Shown here piece after piece: positions 49,253-59,974 of a stretch of DNA of 64,000 bases. Position numbers and translations under genes: made by a program. The notes under the pieces were generated by a model. It made no database searches. It was not told the DNA's origin and worked only from the letters and a program-made list of their open reading frames with translations. This DNA is from Blastomyces gilchristii SLH14081 (taxonomy: Eukaryota; Ascomycota; Eurotiomycetes; Onygenales; Ajellomycetaceae). Numbering within the stretch: the first letter of the stretch is position 1; the number at the start of each line of letters is the position of its first letter. The DNA is taken from the NCBI RefSeq assembly GCF_000003855.2, contig NW_003101677.1, forward strand, positions 2,484,573-2,548,572, written 5' to 3'.

Positions 49253-50039
49253 AGATAATAATCATCTTAAAATCTCTCTCTACTGTCTTTTCAGAGAAGA
49301 GTTCTCACTGCTCTTTCTCAGCCAGATCAATCTGTGTCTCAAAATCCTGCATTTTCTGATCTGCTATCTCGGGTTTCATTTCAGTGATAAGCAGATTGAT
49401 ATACTCAGAAAGTAGAACTATCTTCTCAATATTCTGAATTATGAAGTGTATTTGAGATCTGAATAAGATCTCAATCTTCTTCTTCTCTGTCAGCTTCTGC
49501 TAATCAATTAGAGAACAGAAGTATTATTAAAAATCATTATCTCTTAATAAATAAAAAACTTATCAGTTTTGACTTCTTTATCTTCTACTCTAACACTCTC
49601 TTAATCTTCTTCTACTGTTACTTATTTATAGTAACACTCTTCTTCTCTCTTTCTCTCTTTATCTTAGTCTTAAATTATTCTCAAAACTTCTTCTAATCTT
49701 ATTACTACTATATGAGACTCTTCACTATCTTCTTCTTCAATCTCTTATAGATAGTGTTATCTGCATTATTTCTATACTTAGTTCAGTCTAAATCTATCAG
49801 AAGTGTTACTTAAAATTATTATTATTTTACTCTTTTATAAAATCTCTTCAAGATATTATAATATGTCTTATAATCTGTCTTCTCTCACTTGAATATCTTT
49901 TTCTTCTCTCTTTTTAATCTGTGACAGCACTTACATATCTTCATGATTTACAGAACTGCAGAATATTTGAAGAGAAATGACATAATTGATTTCAGTAAGT
50001 GTAAAAGAGAAGTGAAGATAGAAGAGATAATCAGAAATG

Positions 50040-50040
<1 letters not shown>

Positions 50041-50089
<49 letters not shown>

Positions 50090-50105
50090 GTGATAATAAT
50101 AATAG

Positions 50106-50136
<31 letters not shown>

Positions 50137-50150
50137 GATAATGAAAGAGA
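50041..50150. repeat. (ATA)n microsatellite
   Basis: About 110 bp of ATA/ATG trinucleotides in the hAT interior. It creates long Ile/Tyr frames on both strands that are not genes. Confidence 0.9.
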
Positions 50151-51238
50151 GAGTGCATTGAAATATATTACTGACTTATCAAATATAAAGAGACTTAAAG
50201 AAAATATTAACAGCTTTCAGAGATGTACAGAAATAGCTACAGTATTATATAGTAATATTATCTTCATTTAATACATGCACTGTTAATATTCTTTGTATAC
50301 AGTTATTATATAATCTATATCAGAGATATATGCAGAAAACAGATCTTTGTTACTAGAGTAAATAATTGCAGCAATTCTCTATTTTCATATTATAAAGATA
50401 AGTTATTCTCATTTCTTTCTTCTCTCTTTTCTCTTCTTCAATCAATTACTAATTTCAAGCTAGTATGAAAACTATTAAAACACTCTCAGAAACTCTTAAA
50501 TTGAAGAGTATAGACTAATTAAATTTTAAATACAGAAGAAATCAAATTAGCTTCTATAGATTCAATTATTCATCTTCTCTTAAATAAAACAGTAGTTGTG
50601 TTCTCTCTTTCTCTCAATTAAATGAAACATGACCTGTGAAAAGTGAGTACTATGTCAGATCATGATAATTAATACAGCCTCAGCATGCAGAGCTGTATAT
50701 ATACAGTATATACTGAACTGAGAGACTATGTGAGTTACAAACTGATGACAGCATCTCAGAGAGAGTTATGCAGTATAAGAAAGCTGCAATTCTCAGTTAT
50801 ATATATAGAGAATGAATTGCTATAGTAAGTACATGTGTATTGAAGTAATGCTTTTTAATAACACTCAGTCTCTGATATAATAAAAATAGAGTCTCTCTGT
50901 GAGATCTGTTTTTATCAGAAGTCAGAAGATCTTATATTTCTCAAGATTATCTTCACACATCTTATCTGTGAAATTGATAAGAAGAATCATTGATTTCAGT
51001 ATTCTGCTCTTAATATTATTCAAGTGACAGCAGAGTTCACTCTGATCACACTTTTTAAGTATATATTTTCTAATTATTCACATTTATACAGATATATACT
51101 GATTATTTATTAGATAATATTAAGACAATGACTTATTACAGTCATGTTACTCTCACTGTAAGAAATACACAGTTAATAATAAACATTGTAAAGACTCTGA
51201 AGAGTGAATATTTTAAGAGTATTATAGCTCTATAATCT

Positions 51239-51362
51239 TGATTTTTTTTTTTTTCTTTTTTCTTTTTTTCTTTTTCTTTTTTTTTTGTTGTGATTTTTTC
51301 TTGTTGTTATTTTATTTTTTATTTTTTTGTTTTTTTTTTATATTTTATATTTTTTTTTTAAT
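51239..51362. repeat. T-rich tract
   Basis: About 120 bp that is nearly all T with scattered C, G and A. Possibly an old poly-A tail in minus orientation or slippage-grown low complexity. Confidence 0.7.
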
Positions 51363-51533
51363 TAAAATGATATTAATTATAATCTGTATTTAGAAAAGTA
51401 ATGATATTTAATAACACTCTCTGTTAAATTTTCAACAAATGAGTACTATGTTATGATATTATGTAAGTGAGAAATAATTTCATAGTTTTATTTAATATCA
51501 TTTTTAATAATAAGATCAGAATGAAAATGTGAC

Positions 51534-52039
51534 TAGACTGACTGCCAGAATCATGAATTTCATGTTTAATCTCATTTGGTCTAGTCTCATACATTTCTTG
51601 GCGTGAATCCCGCTGGGACTGACTATCAAAAAAACATGTAAAGTGACTATATATCAGATCTTAAAATGGAATCATGACTTGAAAAAAATGAGAAAGTGGT
51701 CTCATTTGATCTCATTTAGTCACATTCTTGGCATAAAGTTACTATTTTTAGACATTTTAAGGTTTTTTTTAGACTATTTTTAATTTTTTAAAAAGTAACA
51801 CTTTTTGATAACACTTAAATGAGATTTAAAGTTATTTAAAGCAATAAAAATAATTTAAATTGAGAAGTGAAAATCATGATCTCATTTGAAAAATGTGATA
51901 AGAGTAGACAGTAAGTCTTACTGAGATAGTATGAAACTACTATCTAATGTTAAAACTGTGTAATGAGATCAGTTGAATTGATAATGAAACTATCAAAAAA
52001 TCTGATTCTGATCCCAGACACGGTCACATGATCAGTCTA
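51534..52039 (+). mobile_element. hAT-type MITE, copy 3
   Basis: A 506-bp copy in the same orientation as copy 1, TAGACTGACTGCC to GATCAGTCTA. Flanks AATGTGAC (51526-51533) and AGTGTAAC (52040-52047) are an 8-bp duplication with two transitions. It is nested in the hAT element that shares its ends. Confidence 0.9.
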
Positions 52040-52242
52040 AGTGTAACTAAGAATTCAAACATATTCTTTATCTAAGACTAGATTTTTATTTGAAAAGTGA
52101 ATCTGAGATCTTTAATATTTGAAATAATGTAATTTGAGATTAATGTAATGAATATAAATCATGATCAGAAGTAATGCTTTTAGACAATATAATAACTATA
52201 AAGTTTAATTCTGGTTTCAGACACAGTCACACGGTCAGTCTA

Positions 52243-52618
52243 ATATGTTCAGATATCTCAATAAGTAATTATTTCTAATAAGAAGATAATAAATTTTTTT
52301 CAAGTATAAGATATCTACACTGAATAAATCAGTACAATATATACATTTTATAATATAAAAAGTAGAAAATATTAGAGAAGAAAAAAAAAGAGAAAGTGCA
52401 GAAATCAGTGATTAGAGTGAATATTTATATATATACATAATAAAGCTTCAGAGCAGAAGATTAGAAATACCATGTATATAATAGAGCTTTGAGATGAAAG
52501 AATAGAAATTCTGTGAGATTTTCAGCTAAGAATTGATAACTGAGAATTGAAGCTTTCAGCAGAATCTATAAAGTGTAATGAAATAGTCTGTATAATTGAT
52601 CAGACACAGCCCGCCATA
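52243..52618 (-). mobile_element. Gypsy D4, leader and 5' LTR
   Basis: D4 resumes after the hAT. The LTR (52305-52618) is 314 bp, strongly mutated at its left end (TATAAGATATC) but still ending CAGCCCGCCATA. It marks the right end of D4. Confidence 0.82.
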
Positions 52619-53050
52619 ATAATAAATTAAAAAAAGACTTAAAGATGTAAAAAAAACTTAATAATAAAAAATGAAGAAAAAATGAACTGTTATATAATAA
52701 CAATTGTAATTAAATAAAAAAAATTAAAGAATTCAAAAATTATCTTTTTAATCAGAAAAGCAAATTCTCAATTTTTTAAAAAATAATTAAATTATGTTTT
52801 GAGAGCTCTGTCAGAATATTTATAAATTTATTATCAGAGAAATCTGATAATCTTATAATCTTTACTGATTTAATAGCTGCTTACTCACTGAATCTGCTTT
52901 TATTCAAGATTTCGTATTTCATATGAGTTATTAAGTCAAATAAACATTTACAGAATTAACTATATATTTTTATATGTAATTTTCTATATATATTTTCATT
53001 ATATAATATATCATCTTAAAATCTAATTGCATTGTTGAGATATTATTGAA
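52619..53050. other. AT-rich transition zone
   Basis: AT-rich sequence between the D4 LTR and the euchromatic boundary. No gene, LTR or inverted end was recognised. Base composition changes abruptly at about 53,050-53,090. Confidence 0.5.
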
Positions 53051-54993
53051 AATATTTCATCATAGTGATGGCGAAATGGCGGGTGTTGGGTGTAAGCGGG
53101 TGTTGAGTGGTTTGGTCATTATATGTAATATACTCTATGCCCTGCATATGCAATGTCCACACAAAACTAACAGACCGGCATGCATGCGTCGTCAGCCAGT
53201 CAAACCCTAAATCGTCCAGATTGGGAGGAGATATCATAGAAATAAGCCTTGGAAACACCCCACGGAGGTTACATAATAAAATATAACAGTTTGTCTAATG
53301 TAATTAAGTAGGTAGTTGAACGTATGAGCTCTCGAGAAGGCTAGTATGTGCACACGATATTACCTTTCTGCATATACCTGTTACTTGCTGTACTCATCTA
53401 GCACTCTATCAATTTATTGCTACAATATAATTTTCCCCCGGTATACCCCTGTGTATATTTTTTTTATAAAAATGGCATGGAAGCTCCTAGATATGTAACC
53501 CTGTAACTCACACAGCAACGGTCTCCTCTACATAGCTATCCCGGCGGGAAAGAAGAATCTCATAAATTTAGTACGACATGTACTGCGCAATAGACTACAA
53601 TGGCCTTTTGACAAAGCTCCAGCCACTAAGAGCGGTAAGTAAGGGTAGGGGGTACCTACATTCCCATGGATACATCTCTAGGTTCGAGCAATTAGGTAGA
53701 TACAAGGAGCAAGCTATGTTATGCTGTGCATGACTTATAAGTATTTTGGATGCCCGAATGTGCTCCTGGAGTTAGTCGATCTGATAATATGCGGAGGTTA
53801 CATGATTCAGGCTTGTCGGGGGTTGGATTATGGTAGAGAAGAAGTATCACGATCACCCGTTGGACAGCATTAGAGGTTTTTGTTCAGATTTCATCAATAG
53901 TGGAGGAAATCGGTTTTGAGGGAATGGTCCATCTGTTAAACCAGTCCTTCGACAGAAACAAGTTTGTTTCACCGACTGGTCGTCCGTGTACCCTATGTAG
54001 GTCTTTCTCATGTCTCTATAGATCCACCCGAGACGCGGTTATTAAAAACATGCAGATAGAGATACACGTATGCCTCAGTAGAAAAATCCCATCCCTGATT
54101 CGTGCCCGCTTTCCAGCAGCTTTCCTGACCACCTACCTGCCTAATTCTACCCCATCCATCCCCAACGGTCAAAAAAGGGTGGATGATGAGATGAGATGTG
54201 GTCCGTGCTCTGCATAATAATACTACAAAGTACAGCAGTGCAGCTAGGAAGGGTACTCCGTACGAATGAAAAGAATAGCGGAAGCGGCGGAGTGGATCTG
54301 GGGCTCCCTTCTAATGGGGTTTGTGTGTGCATTCATATATATATATATATATGCGAGTTATGCGGGGACACCATTTTCCGATATTAAGACGGAGCTTATG
54401 ATATGGTATATTAAAACAAGAAGGGAACTGTATAGCACAACGCATTGTAGGGCTGGTACTGAGGGATATAATATGATTGTTTGGCCGCATGAGGTAGGGG
54501 CTGCCCGCGGCTGGATCTTCAGGTATGTTTTGCATATTATATTAGGAGGTGGGCATGCATGTCCATATGCATTATCCTCTAGGTAAAGGCCATAGATAAA
54601 CATACTCATGGGCCCTCTTCGGCAGGCGGGAGAGAAAAAGCTATTGTTTCTTGAGTTGTCAGTGGCTAAATTATCCATGTCTGCATGATTTCCCTCCTCT
54701 TCCAAGTAATCTTTGGGATGATTGGTTCTGGTATATGTATCTCAGGTCGTTATTGTGAAACGCCTCGACATAGCCTAATTTTTCTTCCCTTCGTGACAAT
54801 AGGAAATATAGAAAAAAATAAAATGGATGGAAATAAGATGATTGTACCGCGAATGACTAATTTACAGCCCTGTCTTTGGCAATTGTTTAGATGGTAGCGC
54901 TTGGAAAGTATGAACACAAATGAGGGGACGAATCAAGGTATATTAGTCGTATACTACAGCCGTGCAGAAGATTTAAAAATGTATGGGACATTA
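53051..54993. other. Gene-poor normal-GC DNA
   Basis: About 1.9 kb of ordinary composition downstream of the methyltransferase gene. Several short frames overlap on both strands (for example 53900-54217 and 54358-54705) without recognisable domains or splice-linked partners. A short (AT)n run lies at about 54,333-54,352. Confidence 0.5.
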
Positions 54994-56425
54994 TCAAGGA
55001 AGTAAGGAGTTTGAAATCCTGTACGTCCGGATAGGAACATTGGTACTGTGAAAAAATCCATCCTGGGATTCTAGGGGCGGAGATTCAAAATTTACCCGAC
55101 GACAGTCCAAACCGCTCGCCTCTGGACAAGAACGGACTGTTAGCACACTAGCAACGTTACACCAAGACAGATGCAATAATGATTAAAGTGTAGGGAAAGG
55201 AAAAGGGAAATCCTTCGCGCACCGCATCGTTTAAGAAAAGTTTCAAAGGTCGCCGGATTTCGAAGTGTGGCAGACAAAATAAATTCCTTAATTTTGTGCT
55301 TGTCGAATAATTCTCGTAACGTTGATGATAAAAGAGGTACAAGGTCCCGGTCATATATCTGCACATTTATATATAAGTCACAGCGTGAATGCGTCGCAAG
55401 CTTCATCAGCCACCAGCGACGATGTTTGAAAATTGACTTGGGAATGTTGTATGCATACCAGATCGGCTCCAAGTGCAACATCAAATGATTGGTGCGGTTC
55501 TCCAGATGAGGAGATCCGGTTAGGTTGAAATGGGGTTCCCCATTCCCATATATCAGCACTGATTCTATTGCATGAAGGGTCGCTCTGCATTGCACAGTCC
55601 TTGATAGTAGATATTAATGCAGGGTCTCTGTCCGTAGCCGTCACGCTCCGGGCACCAAGACATTTTAGGCAATACATGGAAAGAAATCCCGTGCCACTTC
55701 CGAGCTCAACGACATTCTTCCCCTCAATTAGTGACCTGCCTTCCGGGGTTGTAAGGTAGGTACCAAGGTGTAAAGCCGCCTCCCATGTGCGGAATCCGGT
55801 GGTTCCCGAGGCAAGTATAAGGTTACGGTTTTCTGACGTTATCACGAATTGGCCTTTATGATTTCCCTGTGAAGCGTGACCTCTGGGGGCTGTATAACGG
55901 ATGTATGACAATGTCCGGGCTTCCTCGAAGGGGGCCAGTCGTGGGCAACCGATGAGATCGCTATAGCTCCTCATGAGATCATCCGAGACCTCCTGGAAAA
56001 ATGAGATATCGTTAGGGGAAATGAAAATAGTTTAATGCGAGAAATGCGGCGAATCATGTTGGTAGTTCCATGATTCGTGCCAGCGAAGACCAGAGTGAAA
56101 GGAGTCATACATCCTCGTCAGGGTTAGAAATTGACTCTTCCAATTTAGATATGAGAATTTTGAGAACCCGGATACGATAGCTTGGTGGAGGGATAGGCCA
56201 AACGTGTGCTTCATCGAACATTCTCTGGTAGATCAGCTGCTGAACCACTGGTCTTTTGAGGACATTATCTGCTGGTATAGAGAGGCGTTGCGGTTCAAGA
56301 AGTTGAAGGTACTGAGCCACAAGTAAATCCACTTGGTCTTCATTGTCAATGGGTGGCTCTACAATCATTATTATCACAGCCCTGCGTTTCTCGTAGTATT
56401 GGTGAGGTCTACGGGTTTCAATCAA
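54994..56425 (-). CDS. EFM3: FAM86/EEF2KMT-type protein-lysine methyltransferase
   Basis: Four exons on the minus strand: 56425 or 56368-56111, 55992-55459, 55358-55223, 55121-54994. Introns (118, 100 and 101 nt) have GT...AG ends and the phases fit. The product is 351 aa from the Met at 56368, or 370 aa from 56425; I favour the shorter form, which begins MIVEPPIDNED, but the choice is uncertain. The N-terminal FAM86-like part is followed by the Methyltransf_16 fold: TWEAAL (about residue 155), SAM-binding ELGSGTGFLS (about 182-191), acidic loop ATDRD, and GADLIYD formed across intron 2. The C-terminus GFFHSTNVPIRTYRIS is typical of the family. Known members (human EEF2KMT, yeast Efm3) methylate a lysine of elongation factor 2 in the cytosol. 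The symbol is by homology. Confidence 0.87.
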
Positions 56426-56697
56426 GACGATATTTGTTGTTGGGTCGGGTTAATAAAACTTTGATGAGGCTTAAGCGCGGGAGATGTAACTACCGTATTA
56501 GGACTAGTGTAATGTCCGCGAGCTGGCCCTAGCCGAGAACCCACATCCAGCAAAATCAAAAAAATACATTGAAACATCGTGATTCTTTTCGACGACAGCG
56601 ACATCCGACAAACCCCAGCCGCCAACCATACTCCTCCCCCTTCGTCGAAGCAGACTTTTCGAACTGCCAGTGGTTTCTTCTCGAAAATTCTGCAATC
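56426..56697. promoter_or_regulatory. Divergent promoter region, methyltransferase and eS24
   Basis: A gap of 272 bp (up to 329 bp with the shorter methyltransferase start) separates two divergently transcribed genes, so it probably holds both promoters and 5' UTRs. The eS24 side is pyrimidine-rich (CTCCTCCCCCTTCGTC at about 56,627). No TATA box is obvious. Confidence 0.5.
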
Positions 56698-57364
56698 ATG
56701 GCTGACGCTCCGGTGACCCTGCGGACACGCAAGTTCATCCGCAACCCTCTTCTGGCTAGAAAGCAGATGGTTGTGTAAGTTGATCTTTTCATTTGCGCGG
56801 GAATGTGGAATAGAGTCTTTGGAAGTCTTGCGATCAGAATGTTACAGATGGATATGGATATATGGCTTCTGGTGTCTGGTTGTTGTGATGATACAGTGGT
56901 TTCCTAACCGGTTTTTTGTGGCATCTTGCACACGACAGTGACATCCTCCACCCCAACCGCGCCAACATCTCCAAGGACGAGCTCCGTGGGAAACTCTCAG
57001 AACTTTACAAGTCCAACAAGGAGCAAGTCTCCGTATTCGGCCTTCGCACGCACTATGGTGGTGGTAAGACCACCGGCTTCGCCCTCATCTACGACTCAAC
57101 CGAAGCCCTGAAGAAATTCGAGCCCCGTTATCGTCTCGTCCGTATTGGAGCTGCTGAGAAGATTGAGAAGGCCAGCAGACAGCAACGTACGTTTTGTCAT
57201 ATCCCCATTCTTCGTCCTTCCGTCCATGGGTAATATACGTTGGTTTTTTTCAGCTGACATTCGGATCTACAAAAAATACAGGCAAACAAAGAAAGAACCG
57301 ATCGAAGAAGTTCCGGGGCACAGCAAAGACCAAGGGACCAAAGAAGGAAAAGAAGGGCAAATAA
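56698..57364 (+). CDS. rps24: 40S ribosomal protein S24 (eS24)
   Basis: Three exons: 56698-56774, 56939-57186 and 57282-57364. Introns are 164 and 95 nt with donors GTAAGT and GTACGT and acceptors ACAG. The spliced frame is 408 nt, 135 aa, the normal length for fungal eS24. It starts [13 protein letters not shown], continues [16 protein letters not shown] and [16 protein letters not shown] (both family signatures), and ends in a basic tail rich in Lys/Arg. The first intron after about 25 codons is typical of fungal ribosomal protein genes. The protein is a structural part of the small cytosolic ribosomal subunit. Its divergent neighbour modifies elongation factor 2, so both serve translation, which may be coincidence. 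Confidence 0.97.
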
Positions 57365-58378
57365 AAGAGGGGATCCGGGTTTCTTTGCTTTATTTGGTTT
57401 TTCATGGTGCTGGGTGGAGACTTCACGACATGGATTTTTTGATTCGCCTAAGGGTCCCAAAATGCGCTGGATGAAATGTTTTCTTTATCTATCTACATCG
57501 ATGATGTATTTTAGCTGAAATCAGCCATGTGGAGAAATTACACCTTTTTCGTTTATTATTTTGTTGTGCCAGCAGGGACTCGCGCGCTCCTTGTTTTAGG
57601 TGATTCTGTCATCCGCTTCTGCATATACGGTTTATCTTACCCCACAGCAAAATCGTGAAAACTCGGCACTGACAACCATTCTTATCATATGTTACTCTTA
57701 TCACAAGGGGGTTGGTGATAGTGACGGGAAAATCTCCGAATCAGCAGCTGGGGATCCAGGACAAAAAGTTCAACTAATTGACCACAACACACTCTAACCA
57801 CCAAGTACAGTACTCATCCGCACCTATACTTTTCCTTAAATACCCCTTGATACCCAAAATCGGTACCAACGCCGGTGTAACAAGGGATGGGGGAAATAAA
57901 CAGACGAGATGGGACAAAGGGGAGACATAATACAGGTAGGGACGGTTTAAAACACACAATCTTAATCCGCTTGCCAAGAAGAGAAACGAGAAGACACCAC
58001 CGCTTCCATAAAAACAAGCTGTCTATCTATCCTATAACACGATGCTGTGCATGTAATGCACAATAGAAAACAATTAACAAAAATATTAAAAGAAATAAAC
58101 CCCAACCGTTGTCTTTAACATAAGAGAGACATATCTTGGCAATTCTAGACAAAATAGGAGATCCGTGTAGGAATCATAACAAAAAACACTTCCAACCCCC
58201 TACCAATTCCAGTATAATCTGATATTCGGCGCAGACGTACGCAGGCGTTTAACCTGATCCCAAGGAGACTCGTTCATTGTCGTTGACAGATGAAATCAAC
58301 GCCGGTAGCAATAATAAACCCAAATATTAAAAATAACAGAAAGAAAGAAAGAAAGAAACAATGAATACGTGAATTTCG
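57365..58378. other. Intergenic region between convergent genes
   Basis: About 1 kb between the 3' ends of eS24 and the Zn2Cys6 gene, presumably both 3' UTRs. A GAAA repeat lies at about 58,339-58,357. Short frames here have no recognisable product. Confidence 0.6.
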
Positions 58379-59974
58379 TTAGCCCTCAAAGTTATCCGTT
58401 TTGTGAGCTGGGAGATTAGACGTCGGGTTCACTGGGGTGTCTGAGCACCTAGATGCCGACGGCTCGAAGGGTGGAAGACGGATGTACTCCTGTCCATTTG
58501 ACAAAGTGCTTGATGAGCTGTGTGCGGGCAGCACCGTGCTATGGCCGTAGGCCTGCGCTCCGTAGCTGGATTGCTGTCGAAAGACACTGCCCCGGCGGGA
58601 TCGTCCATTCAGAGCATTCTCCGCAGAGGAGTGGAACCCTTCAACCGGCTCTACTCCTGAGAATGTTGTTGTTGGGCGCATTGTTGCTACCGCGGAGTTG
58701 CTGGACATGACATACCCGAATCCCATATCAGTGTGCCCGATCAGGGGCTTGCTGGTACTTGGCGAATCTGCACCATTGGCTATGGTAGTCGGCGTTGTCT
58801 TCATCGTGCTCTGCTGGCTGCTGGACGACAATCCATCCGGAGCCAAGTGCCCTGAGGATCTGGCATTTAATCCTGGGCCAGTTCCGCAGGAGGAAGGAAG
58901 CGAAGGCTCTGCCGAATGGGCTCCCACCGTGCTTCCGTTGTCACGGCCATTACGACTCGATGCGGGGTTTGGTAATATCCTGTCAGGCACCGACGACGAT
59001 GATGAGATTGCGCTGAGAAGTGGGAGGGCGGAAGGAAGGTCGGATGATACGGAGACTGGATGCTGGGTATGTGTCATGTAGCTGTAATTAGATCCAAGGG
59101 CAGGATGGCCATCTTGCTCATGGTATATATCTTCATTCCGGATCTTTCCCACTTGAGAAGCCCGAGGGCTTCCTATGTACGAAGAATAGCTGGAACCTCC
59201 CGTGGAATCCGTGCTAGGGAGCATATATTGCGGAGATGGGATACTATACGATTGGGAATCACCCTCGTAGTTGATTTGGAATGCGGGTACAAAGGGGCTC
59301 CTGGAAACCGGGGCAAACTGAGTTCCTTGATCATAAGTACATTGAGGCTTTGAATACGGCAGGAAAGTTGGAGTCACCGAGTGAATCGAGACAGAGCTTG
59401 TTCTGCTGCTAGCCTGTGTCTCATACCCACCGCCGTTGACATAGGAGCCACTCGTTGGACCCGCTCCGGGATATGGCCAGGAGCAGCCATAGTATGGTTT
59501 GGCATGGGTGTTGAATGAACTGACCTATGGACCGTTAGCAACAATTCTGATCATTCCATGTATATTACAACACGGAGAAACCAACTTACCCGCAAAAACT
59601 GGCAACTTTGTGTTCCTGCGTTCCGACAGTTAGTACACTGGCCGTTGCCAATGTCCCCGCTACATTTGATCTTTCTTCGTCGACATCGGCCGCACTTGTA
59701 TAGAAAAAAGGGTAAGTAAGAGGCAAAAAAACAAGAAGGAGAGGATTTTTAGCCTCATAGATGAACATACAGCAACCGGGATACGTCGGCGAGTAGTTGT
59801 ACCGCCGCCGTTAACCCCTGGTTCTGTTGTCGAGCATATTCGATTACTATAACCGCCCCCGAGCTCATGTTGAACATCACCTCGCAGTGAGTGAGAAACT
59901 GGGTAGCTCATTCCGCGGGTAGATTGCCGACAGAATTGCAAGTCCTCCTGAGTTTCGAAGTAAGCTGGAGACAT
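58379..59974 (-). CDS. Zn(II)2Cys6 transcription factor
   Basis: Three exons on the minus strand: 59974-59771, 59694-59590 and 59524-58379. Introns are 76 and 65 nt (GTATGT...CAAG, GTAAGT...ATAG), all phase 0. The product is 484 aa, starting MSPAYFETQEDLQFC. The binuclear zinc cluster occupies residues 69-99, with Cys at 69, 72, 79, 88, 91 and 99, starting exactly at exon 2 and preceded by the basic RRRIPVA. The long remainder is rich in Ser, Pro, Gly, Asn and Thr and looks disordered, as in activation regions. The fungal middle-homology domain common to many Zn2Cys6 factors was not recognised. Target genes are unknown. The 2.9 kb of upstream non-coding DNA suggests complex control. Confidence 0.9.

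Larger units (their letters stand above)
45954..52242 (-). mobile_element. hAT transposon, probably the autonomous relative of the MITEs
   Basis: A 6.3-kb element with ends TAGACTGG...GGTCAGTCTA shared with the MITEs. The first ~95 bp and last ~50 bp match MITE termini. Flanks ATGTGTTC (45946-45953) and ATATGTTC (52243-52250) form an 8-bp duplication with one transition, and the site is continuous in D2 (TTATGTGTTCAGGTATC). A transposase remnant lies on the minus strand. One MITE is nested at 51534-52039. Heavily mutated and inactive. Confidence 0.85.

Noticed and set aside
49931..50161. Open frames of Tyr/His or Ile repeats
   Set aside because: Translation of an (ATA)n microsatellite.
1..53050. 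CRISPR array, integron or bacterial mobile system
   Set aside because: Tandem repeats here have no regular spacers, and spliced introns and LTR/LINE elements show a eukaryotic chromosome.
53900..54217. 105-codon frame in the gene-side flank
   Set aside because: No domain, no neighbouring exon in a compatible phase, and overlapping frames of similar size on both strands.
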